This document shows positions 28,765 to 36,622 of a stretch of 51,205 bases of DNA, piece by piece. A program made the translations under genes and the position numbers. Location: NCBI GenBank assembly GCA_903857665.1, contig CAIOFV010000152.1, forward strand, positions 1 through 51,205. The letters are read 5' to 3'. The notes beneath the pieces were generated by a model. The model searched no databases. It saw only the letters and a list, made by a program, of their open reading frames with translations, and had not been told where the DNA came from. The first letter of the stretch is position 1. Each line of letters opens with the position of its first letter. Source of the stretch: an uncultured Myxococcales bacterium (GTDB lineage Bacteria; Myxococcota_A; UBA9042; DTJE01).

Positions 28765-28814
28765 GATGCGGCCCTCGGAGTCCCGGGGACGGTTCCGTCG
28801 CGGAGGTGTGTTCC

Positions 28815-31800
28815 ATGAAGATCGCTCGTTATCTGGTGCTGGGACTGATGGCGGCCATGCTGGCCGGGCCGGGGAACGCCGGATGCTCGTGCAAGTCCAC
28901 GCAGGGCACGGTCGCAGCCGACCTGGACCTGAACGCGACGCCCAGCAACCTCCCCTTCGGAACGGTGGCCATCGGCGACCACAAGTCGCTCACCGTCACG
29001 CTGAAGCACGTCGGCTCGTCCGGCACGGTCGATATCAGCGGGGTGTCCCTGGAATTCCTCAGCGATGAATTCACGTTCACCCAGCCCGAAAAGACGTCGC
29101 TGGCCGTCGGCGAGGAGGTCACGATCACCGTGACCTACACGCCGGTCAACGCGACGTCCAGCTTCGGCAACCTCGTCATCGAACACAACGTCGCCAGCCT
29201 CGGCAACGAAACCAAGATCCCGGTCACCGCCAACGGCCAGGTCGGCGACATCATCATCAACCCGAACCCGGTCGATTTCGGCCAGGTGGACACCGGCAAG
29301 GACCTGATGCAGGACGTCGAACTGATCAACACCGGGTCCGACTCGGTCGTGCTGAACTCGATCTCGCTGCGCCTGGACGGCAGCGCGGACTTCACGATCG
29401 AGGCCATCAACCTGCCCGACAGCAAGGTGATGCCGTACACCCTGGCCCCGGGCGAAACCATCGGCCTGGTGCTGAAGTACGCCCCGACCGGCGGCGGCAA
29501 GGACACGTCCACGCTGGTCATCGAAGGCACCACCCAGGGCCAGTACGCGGCATGGTCCTTCGACGTGCTGGGCGAGGAAATGGGCCCGCTGCTGGTCGCC
29601 AGCCCCGGCCAGTTGGACTTCCAGGCCGTGCCCCTGAACACCGAAAAGACCCTGCTGCTGGACGTCCGGAACGACGGCAACGCGAACCTCGTGATCCCGA
29701 AGGACGGCCTGTCCCTGTGGATGGACTCGGACCCGAGGATCGTCGTCAAGAACCCGCCGACCGCCGACGTCACGATCGCCCCCGGTGCCTCCTACGACTA
29801 CACGATCGGGTGGACGCCGACCGCCGTCACCGTGGATGACGGCAAGCCGATCGGCCAGTTGATGATCGCCAGCAACGACGTGTCGCACAGCCCGATGCCC
29901 ATCCAGGTGTTCGGCCGGCCCGACGCGCCCATCCTGGTGGTGATGCCCGACAAGGTCGACATGGGCTTCGGCGCCATGATGACGCCGGTCACGCGGCCGG
30001 TCACCTTCAGCAACCAGGGCACCGCCACGCTGAACGTCGCCAGCGTCAGCATCGTGAACCCGTCGGACACGACCCACGGCGAGGAATTCCAGCTGGTCCA
30101 CAGCGGCGGCGCGGCCGCCGTGGCCGTCGGCGCCTTCGACATCGTCGGCGCCGGCTCGGACGTCGTCTACGTCAAGTTCACCAACAGGGCCCCGAAGGAA
30201 TCGAACGGCCAGACCATCACGGCCACGATGCGGATCGTGTCGAACTACATGGGCCACGAAACGATCGACGTCCCGATCACGGCGCAACGCTCGGGCGCCC
30301 CGATCTGCAACGTCGCGATCGTCCCGAACGGTGTCAATTTCGGCGCCGTGGCGATCGGCTGGCCGGCGGAAAAGCCCGTCAACCTCGTCAACATCGGGAC
30401 CGGCAACTGCACGTTCCTCAAGGCACAGATCAACGACTGTGGCTCGGGCCTGATCGGGACCGGGTGCAGCGCGCCGTTCACGGGCGGCAGTTCCTCGATC
30501 TTCACGCTGAAGGGCGCGCCGACCCCCAACAGCCCCCTGACTCCCGGCACGACGGTGGCGATGACCGTGCGCTTCAACCCGCCCAGTTCCAGTTCCCTGT
30601 TCAACGTTCTGAACCAGTACGACGCGCTGCTGGGTGTCCAGGTCAAGGACGACGTGCTGGGGACCATCATCACGCTGCCGAAGACGGCGGCCACCTACCA
30701 GCCCAACCTGATCGGTTCCTCGGGCATCGCCAAGATCAGCGTCCTCCCCGGCGAGGTGAAGTTCGGCGTCACCACGATCGGGTGCTTCAGCAAGACCTAC
30801 AAGGTCTGCATCTACAATTCGGGCAACGCACCGCTGATGGTCAACGACATCAAGCTGAAGGGCTGCTCGCCCGAGTTCAAGGTCAAGAACGTCCCGAAGT
30901 TGCCGATCACGGTCCCGAACGGGGCCCCGAAGTGCATCGAAACCGTCTACGCGCCCCAGGACGAGGGCCCGGACACCTGCTTCCTTGAGATCGACGCGAC
31001 CGACACGTCGTCGCCGCAGGTCATCGTGAAGCTGACGGGGTCCGGCACGAAGGATTCGCACCAGGTGGACGACTTCACCCAGGTGACCGGCCAGGAAGTC
31101 GACATCCTGTTCATCATCGACGACTCGGGTTCGATGTGCGACAAGCAGACCAAGCTGAACAACGCCTACACCGACTTCATCTCCAGCGCGGCCGTCTGGA
31201 AGAACGACTACCACATCGGCGTGATCAGCGTGAACGTCGTCGATGAAAAGGTGCTGGGCCGCCTGAACCGCGGGGACGACACCAAGACGCCGCGATTCCT
31301 GACCAAGACCAACGGCGGGTCGTTCTCGACCCTCGCGATGCTGGGGTGCGACGGCGGTTCGGACCCCCAGGAATCGGCGTTCGAACCGATCCAGAACGCC
31401 CTGTCGGCCCCGCTGGCGACCGACACCGGCATCCCGTGCAGCAAACCGGCGGACTGCACCGGCAACCTGAACATCTGCCCCGACCCGGCCAAGTGCGGGT
31501 ACAGTTGCCAGAACGGGTCCTGCGGCGGCTACAACGCCGGCTTCCTGCGTGACGACGCCCAGTTGGAAATGCTGGCCCTGTCCGACGAGGAGGAGCAGTC
31601 GCCCGGCGGCCTGCCGCTGTACATCGACTTCCTGAAGAACATCAAGGGCTGGTACAACGTCGATATGATGCACTTCAACGCCATCGTCGGCATCGAGGGC
31701 GTGCCGTCGATGCCGTCCTCGAGTGCTGACGGTGCCTGCCAGGCGTCGGACGGGACCACCGCGGCGCTGGGCGAGCGGTACCTCGAGGTGGTCAAGGAAA

Positions 31801-32075
31801 CCAACGGCATCTCCGACTCGATCTGCAACGACACCTACAGTTCCGTCATGAAGAAGATCGGCGACGTCACCTTCCACCCGAAGGTCCAGTTCTTCCTGTC
31901 GCGCCTGGCGGACCCGGCGACGGTGTCGGTCAAGGTCAACAGCAACGCCTGCTCGGTCGGCTGGCACTACGACTCGCCGTCCAACTCGATCATCTTCGAC
32001 CCGAAGGGCACGTGCATGCCCGGCCCGGGCGACACGATCCGGGTCGAGTACGACACCCTCTGCCTGACGTCGTAG
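28815..32075 (+). CDS. Large secreted or surface protein with ASH-type repeats and a C-terminal von Willebrand A domain
   Basis: The 1086-residue product begins with a signal peptide ending near AGC (residue about 24); the lipobox is imperfect, so lipidation is uncertain. From about 35 to 755 it is a chain of roughly 100-residue ASH/choice-of-anchor-D-like beta domains, with recurring patterns such as FGTVAIGDHKSLTVTLKHVG, VDFGQVDTG and VNFGAVAIGWPAEKPVNLVN. From about 763 a vWA domain starts (VDILFIIDDSGSM) with a MIDAS-type DxSxS at the end of strand 1. A Cys-rich insertion (CSKPADCTGNLNICPDPAKC) and a further domain follow. ATG 28815 is preceded by GGAGG at 8 bases. A role in surface adhesion or envelope assembly is inference. 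Confidence 0.88.
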   Translation: MKIARYLVLGLMAAMLAGPGNAGCSCKSTQGTVAADLDLNATPSNLPFGTVAIGDHKSLTVTLKHVGSSGTVDISGVSLEFLSDEFTFTQPEKTSLAVGEEVTITVTYTPVNATSSFGNLVIEHNVASLGNETKIPVTANGQVGDIIINPNPVDFGQVDTGKDLMQDVELINTGSDSVVLNSISLRLDGSADFTIEAINLPDSKVMPYTLAPGETIGLVLKYAPTGGGKDTSTLVIEGTTQGQYAAWSFDVLGEEMGPLLVASPGQLDFQAVPLNTEKTLLLDVRNDGNANLVIPKDGLSLWMDSDPRIVVKNPPTADVTIAPGASYDYTIGWTPTAVTVDDGKPIGQLMIASNDVSHSPMPIQVFGRPDAPILVVMPDKVDMGFGAMMTPVTRPVTFSNQGTATLNVASVSIVNPSDTTHGEEFQLVHSGGAAAVAVGAFDIVGAGSDVVYVKFTNRAPKESNGQTITATMRIVSNYMGHETIDVPITAQRSGAPICNVAIVPNGVNFGAVAIGWPAEKPVNLVNIGTGNCTFLKAQINDCGSGLIGTGCSAPFTGGSSSIFTLKGAPTPNSPLTPGTTVAMTVRFNPPSSSSLFNVLNQYDALLGVQVKDDVLGTIITLPKTAATYQPNLIGSSGIAKISVLPGEVKFGVTTIGCFSKTYKVCIYNSGNAPLMVNDIKLKGCSPEFKVKNVPKLPITVPNGAPKCIETVYAPQDEGPDTCFLEIDATDTSSPQVIVKLTGSGTKDSHQVDDFTQVTGQEVDILFIIDDSGSMCDKQTKLNNAYTDFISSAAVWKNDYHIGVISVNVVDEKVLGRLNRGDDTKTPRFLTKTNGGSFSTLAMLGCDGGSDPQESAFEPIQNALSAPLATDTGIPCSKPADCTGNLNICPDPAKCGYSCQNGSCGGYNAGFLRDDAQLEMLALSDEEEQSPGGLPLYIDFLKNIKGWYNVDMMHFNAIVGIEGVPSMPSSSADGACQASDGTTAALGERYLEVVKETNGISDSICNDTYSSVMKKIGDVTFHPKVQFFLSRLADPATVSVKVNSNACSVGWHYDSPSNSIIFDPKGTCMPGPGDTIRVEYDTLCLTS

Positions 32076-32161
32076 CCCTCCGACCGGCCTCCCAACCGTC
32101 TTCGCCCCCGCCCATCGGCCTTCGCCTCCACCCTTCCTCGCCTCCGCCCATCCGATGAGCG

Positions 32162-34609
32162 TCATGGCGTCTTCGGCGCGACGGCGCGGAATCGAGGCCC
32201 CGGCGTCCGAATCCCCCCCACGGCAAGGCTGCCGTCCTCCTCCACCCGCACCGTCACGTCGCCCGATTCCTGGGTGGCGACCAGCGAGGCGCCGACCGCA
32301 CCGACCCTGTGTACGGTTTCGGGGGACAATTCGCGCAGGCGCCGCGTCCGGTAGCCCGACACGACGGCCGTCGTGGGTCGAACGGCCTCCAGGAACGCCG
32401 GGCTGGACGCTCCCGGGCTGCCGTGGTGGCCCAGTTTCAGGACGTCCGCACGCAGATCCACCCCGGCGTCGATCAAGGCCTGCTCGCCCTCGGACTCGAG
32501 GTCACCGGTCAGGAGGATCGAGCGCCCCCGCCAGGACGCGCGAAACACCAGGGAGGCGGCGTTGCCACGCGCCGGGACACCGGCCGGGGGCGACAGCACC
32601 GACGACGGATCGGCGCATCCCGGCAGCGCCTCTGCACCCGCCACCACGCAGCGGACCGGGACACCCCGGGAACGCGCGCCCTCCAGGATGCCGCGCAGGG
32701 GCTCGGCGTCGGCGGCCGGGCAGGAGGTGACCACCTCGGCGACCTCCAGGGATCGCAGCAGCAGCGGGGTTCCGCCCACGTGGTCCTCGTCGGCGTGGGT
32801 CAGGACCAGGCCGTCCAGGGCGTCGATCCCGGTGGATCGCAGCTTCGCGATCAGGCCCGTGGTTCCGTCGGCCATCCGGGCCTCGGCGGAGTCCACCAGG
32901 TACACGCGTCCGGTGGGGCACCGCACCAGCACGGCGTCGCCCTTGCCCACGTCCAGGAAGGTCACGGCCAGGGCACCGGGGGCCGGCGGGGGCGAGGCCC
33001 GGGGAAACGACAGGACGACCGCCACACCGACCAGGGCCGCGGTTCCGGCCGGCACCCATCCGCGGCGCAGAAGCCACGCCATCGCCGCGAGGGTCAGCGC
33101 CATGATCGCCGCCAACACCCAGGGGCGTGGCGCAACCAGGTTGGGCAGAACCTGCGCCTGGGCCCGCTGGGTCCACAGGAACGCGTCAAGGATCCATCCG
33201 ACGGGCGGGGACGCCCACGGCAGCAGGCAGGGGGCGACCGCGGCCACGAGCAGCAGGCCCAGGGCGGCGGGCATCACCACCAGGGTGGTGGCCGGGATCG
33301 CGAACAGGTTGGCCAGCGGGCCCGCCGGGCCGGTCTGCCCGAACGCCATCAAGGTCAACGGCGTCGTCGCGAGCGTCGCGGCGAAGGACGACGCGACGGT
33401 GACGATCAGGGCCCGACCGAAACGCGCCAGGCGGGGGAGTTCGTCGGCCGGACGGTCGCGCCAGCGTGCGGGGAGCATGAGGTCCGCCAGCGGGGGGCCC
33501 AGGAGGGCCAGGCCCAGGATCGCCGCATAGGACAGCAGGAAGGAAATCGAGAAGACGTCGGAGGGCCACGCGAGCACCGACGCCAGCCCCGTGACCGCCA
33601 CCGCGCCTTCCACGTTCTGCGGCCGCCCGGCGAGCGCTCCGGACGCGGCGACGGCGAACATCCCCGCCGACCGGACCGCTGGCGCCGGGGAACCGGCCAG
33701 CAGGGAAACGCCCCAGGCCGCGAGGATCGACGCCCCCATGTGCCACGTGACCAGGTTCGCATCGGGCCGCAACCGGAGCAGCAGCGGCCCCAGCAGGCGC
33801 ACGATCACCAAGCCCACCAGGAACGCCGCCGCGGCCACGTGCAGGCCCGAGACGCTGAGGACATGGGCGGTCCCCAGGAGCGCCAGGTCGGCCCGGGTGC
33901 CCGCATCGACGCCGTTTCCCTCGCCCAGCAGCACGGCGAGGGCGAAATCGGCGGCAGGCTCGGTCAGGTGCAGGCGCAGGCGCATCGCCAGGACCGAACG
34001 GGCACGGTCGATCGGCGAGGCATCCGGCAGGCCCGGGCCCGACAAGGCGACCACGTCGGTCGGGGCCACGAGGGCCAGGGTCGGGCACGGCGGCGGAGCG
34101 GGCCAGGAGGGCGATATCGCCTCGGAGCCCCTGGGGGGCGGGATCCAGCGGGCGCGAACCGCCAGCACACGCCCTTCGGGGAGATCCAGGAACCCCTTGA
34201 ATCGGAGGCAGGCCCTGCGATCGAGGGGGACTTCCACCGCGCCCGAGGGGTCGGCAAGCGCCCGGACCTCGCCCTCCGCCACCGTGGCGAGCCGATGGCG
34301 CTGGAGCACGCGGGTCAGCCGCACCTCGGCACGCACGGCATCGGGAGGGGACGGCATGCCCGCGCCGGGCGGCATGGGCGTCGCGTCGATGCCGATCCGC
34401 AGGGCACCCAGGAAGACCAGTGCCCACAGCGGGATCAGCGAACGCGGCGGTCGAAGGCCGCGCAGGGCCAGGAATGCCCATGCTGCAGCCGCGACCAGCG
34501 TGCCCAGCGCGATGGCGTGAACCGTCCCGAGCATGCCGGCGCAGGCCGCCCCGACCAGCACCGCCAGGAAGGCCGACAGCACCGGGGGCGTGGGAGGTCG
34601 GTTGCGCAC
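32162..34609 (-). CDS. comEC: ComEC/Rec2-family DNA-uptake channel protein
   Basis: ComEC translocates single-stranded transforming DNA across the inner membrane. The 815-residue product has an N-terminal soluble/OB-like region, the competence domain with LLGTAHVLSVSGLHVAAAAF near residue 245, about ten hydrophobic segments, and a C-terminal metallo-beta-lactamase-like domain from about 560 (LDVGKGDAVLVRCP, LTHADEDHVGG, LKLGHHGS). The start is a GTG at 34607-34609 with a weak ribosome-binding site; a start a few codons further in is possible. No other competence gene is near. Confidence 0.93.
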   Translation of the reverse strand: MRNRPPTPPVLSAFLAVLVGAACAGMLGTVHAIALGTLVAAAAWAFLALRGLRPPRSLIPLWALVFLGALRIGIDATPMPPGAGMPSPPDAVRAEVRLTRVLQRHRLATVAEGEVRALADPSGAVEVPLDRRACLRFKGFLDLPEGRVLAVRARWIPPPRGSEAISPSWPAPPPCPTLALVAPTDVVALSGPGLPDASPIDRARSVLAMRLRLHLTEPAADFALAVLLGEGNGVDAGTRADLALLGTAHVLSVSGLHVAAAAFLVGLVIVRLLGPLLLRLRPDANLVTWHMGASILAAWGVSLLAGSPAPAVRSAGMFAVAASGALAGRPQNVEGAVAVTGLASVLAWPSDVFSISFLLSYAAILGLALLGPPLADLMLPARWRDRPADELPRLARFGRALIVTVASSFAATLATTPLTLMAFGQTGPAGPLANLFAIPATTLVVMPAALGLLLVAAVAPCLLPWASPPVGWILDAFLWTQRAQAQVLPNLVAPRPWVLAAIMALTLAAMAWLLRRGWVPAGTAALVGVAVVLSFPRASPPPAPGALAVTFLDVGKGDAVLVRCPTGRVYLVDSAEARMADGTTGLIAKLRSTGIDALDGLVLTHADEDHVGGTPLLLRSLEVAEVVTSCPAADAEPLRGILEGARSRGVPVRCVVAGAEALPGCADPSSVLSPPAGVPARGNAASLVFRASWRGRSILLTGDLESEGEQALIDAGVDLRADVLKLGHHGSPGASSPAFLEAVRPTTAVVSGYRTRRLRELSPETVHRVGAVGASLVATQESGDVTVRVEEDGSLAVGGIRTPGPRFRAVAPKTP

Positions 34610-34640
34610 GCTTGAGGATCGGCGGGGATCCCCGAACGTT

Positions 34641-35825
34641 TCACTCGGACGCGCGGAACATGGGCAAACGGAGGACGATTGCCATCAGGAAACCCAGCGC
34701 GAACCCCAGCGCAACGCTGTTCAGCGCGAGGCAGGCGCCCGCGGTCAGAAGCATCGCGAAGGCGTCGGGCCGGCGCGTCTGGTCGCGCGTCACCATCGCC
34801 AGTTCCATGCCGCTGAAGGCCAGCATCACCCCCAGCAGGCTGGCCGGGAAGGCCTTGCACAGGGCCATCAACGAGGCCCCGAACACCACGGCCACGACCA
34901 TCTTGACCCCGCCCAGGAACAGGATCGAGCCGTTGGTGCGTGCGCCGAAGCGGTACTGGCCGGCAATGCCTCCCGCCCCGTGGCACATCGGCATGCCGCC
35001 GAACCAGCCCGCGACCAGGTTCATCAGGCCGACGGAAATCGCCACCCGCCGGGGGGAGACCCCGCGCCCCGGGAACAGGTCGCCCGACAGCGCGCACACG
35101 GCCACCACCGAGTTGAGCATCGTCAGCGGGATCTGAGGCACGGCCGCCTTCGGAAACGCGGCGACGAAGTCGTCCCAGGCCGGCGGCGACCAGTGGGGCA
35201 GCGTGATCCCCAGCCCCAGCGAATCCGTGACGGCCGGCTCGCGCAGCACCGCCAGCACGATGCCCGCGCCGAACAGCACCAGCGCGGCCGGGACGCGGCG
35301 CGAAAAGAACAGCGCCAGCACCACCAGGGTCGCCAGGGCGCCGGTGAGCCAACTGTCCAGGCCCAGCGCGACCCCGGTCCCGGCGACCATCTGGAGCCCC
35401 TTCATCAACAGCGACAAGCCGAGGGCCAGTTGCAGCCCCCGGACCACGCTCTTCGGAACCACGCGGTCCACCAGGTCGATCAGTCCCGTGACGCCCAGCA
35501 CGAAAACGACGGCGCTGACGGTGATTCCGGCGGCCAGGATCTGCGGGGCGGTCAGGCCCTCGGTCAACGCGACGGCCGCGATGGCCTTCATCGGCTGGAC
35601 GGCCATCGGGACCGCGAAGGCCAGGCCGGTGATCACGTTGAACAGCCCGGCGAAGAACAGCGACGCGGCGAAGTCCAGGCCGTTGGTGGCCGCCATGCCC
35701 ACCAGCAGCGGCAGGAACGTCCCCAGATCGCCCAGCGAGCCCGCGATTTCGTGCCGGTCCAGGCGCGCGTGGCCCAGCGTCGCACGAACGCCGTTCCACC
35801 ACGAAACCGGGAATCGCGCCGACAT
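34641..35825 (-). CDS. MOT1-type (SulP-related) molybdate/sulfate transporter
   Basis: The 394-residue membrane protein has about eleven hydrophobic segments and the two signature stretches of MOT1-like carriers: GSLGDLGTFLPLLVGMAATN near the N-terminus with VPMAVQPMKAIAAVALTEGL, and GGMPMCHGAGGIAGQYRFGA near residue 285. Characterised members move molybdate; sulfate is the main alternative. There is no STAS domain, as expected for this branch. It is 31 bases upstream of the comEC start on the same strand, with no functional link evident. Confidence 0.87.
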   Translation of the reverse strand: MSARFPVSWWNGVRATLGHARLDRHEIAGSLGDLGTFLPLLVGMAATNGLDFAASLFFAGLFNVITGLAFAVPMAVQPMKAIAAVALTEGLTAPQILAAGITVSAVVFVLGVTGLIDLVDRVVPKSVVRGLQLALGLSLLMKGLQMVAGTGVALGLDSWLTGALATLVVLALFFSRRVPAALVLFGAGIVLAVLREPAVTDSLGLGITLPHWSPPAWDDFVAAFPKAAVPQIPLTMLNSVVAVCALSGDLFPGRGVSPRRVAISVGLMNLVAGWFGGMPMCHGAGGIAGQYRFGARTNGSILFLGGVKMVVAVVFGASLMALCKAFPASLLGVMLAFSGMELAMVTRDQTRRPDAFAMLLTAGACLALNSVALGFALGFLMAIVLRLPMFRASE

Positions 35826-35921
35826 CGACCGGACCGTCCTTCGTCAGGGACCGGCAGCGAGTGTGGACCGAAGCCCCCCGGAATGGCAAGGCGGGCCGAC
35901 GCCGGGATAGAATGGCCGCCG

Positions 35922-36581
35922 ATGAACGCCGAAATCCCCGCGATGTTCCTGCTGGGCCTGACGGGCACGGTGCACTGCGCCGCGATGTGCGGGCCCCTGG
36001 TCGTGGCGCTGGCCGGGACGTCCAGGGGCGGGGCCGCCCTGGCCTACCACGTCGGACGCATCACGACCTACACGATCCTTGGCGGCCTCCTGGGGGCGAT
36101 CGGACAGCAGGTCGGGGATGCGTCACCGGCCGGCACGTTGGGACCGGCGGCGCACGTCCAGGTGATCCTGTCGCTGGTATCGGCGAACCTGTTGCTGTGG
36201 CTGGGCCTGTCGCGTCTGGGGATCGTGCCCGAGCCGGCGTTCCTGTCCAGCCCGGCCAGCCTCTTCGGCCGTACCGGACGGGCGCTGCGGACGAAGGGCG
36301 CCCCCGGCCTGCTGGGGCTGGGGTTGCTGCTGGGCCTGCTCCCCTGCGGGCTGTCGTGGGCCGCGTTCGCCCGCGCGATTGCTGCGGGATCGGCGTCGCA
36401 GGGCGCGCTGCTGGTGCTGGCCTTCGGGCTGGGGACGCTGCCGGGGCTGGTCCTGGTGGGCACCGGCGCCGCCACCCTCGCCCGACGACACGCCCGGCTG
36501 GCGGACATCCTGGCCGGGATCCTCCTGGTGGGTATGGCGGCGACCCTGCTCGCCCGGGCTGCGCCTGCACTCCTGTCGTGA
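35922..36581 (+). CDS. TauE/SafE-like (DsbD-related) integral membrane protein
   Basis: The 219-residue product has six hydrophobic segments and the signature GLTGTVHCAAMCGPLVVALA at residues about 12-31 with the HCxxMC metal-binding pattern, AYHVGRITTYTILGGLLGAI, and GLLPCGLSWAAFARAI near 147. Members of this group sit near copper-handling or cytochrome oxidase genes or act as sulfite-exporter-like proteins. No such neighbour is present, so the substrate is open; copper is a reasonable guess from the Cys/His motif. It is divergent from the MOT1-type gene. Confidence 0.85.
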   Translation: MNAEIPAMFLLGLTGTVHCAAMCGPLVVALAGTSRGGAALAYHVGRITTYTILGGLLGAIGQQVGDASPAGTLGPAAHVQVILSLVSANLLLWLGLSRLGIVPEPAFLSSPASLFGRTGRALRTKGAPGLLGLGLLLGLLPCGLSWAAFARAIAAGSASQGALLVLAFGLGTLPGLVLVGTGAATLARRHARLADILAGILLVGMAATLLARAAPALLS

Positions 36582-36622
36582 CGGCGGCCCCCGATTCTCG
36601 TCCCCCGAACGTACCGGTCGGC

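Noticed and set aside
26670..32165. A very long minus-strand open frame (over 1800 codons) through the ASH/vWA gene and beyond
   Set aside because: Only its last 442 codons, after GTG 27998, show homology (PduS-like). The rest is antisense to a clear gene and to the membrane protein gene, has Arg/His/Asp-rich shadow composition and is typical of GC-rich DNA.
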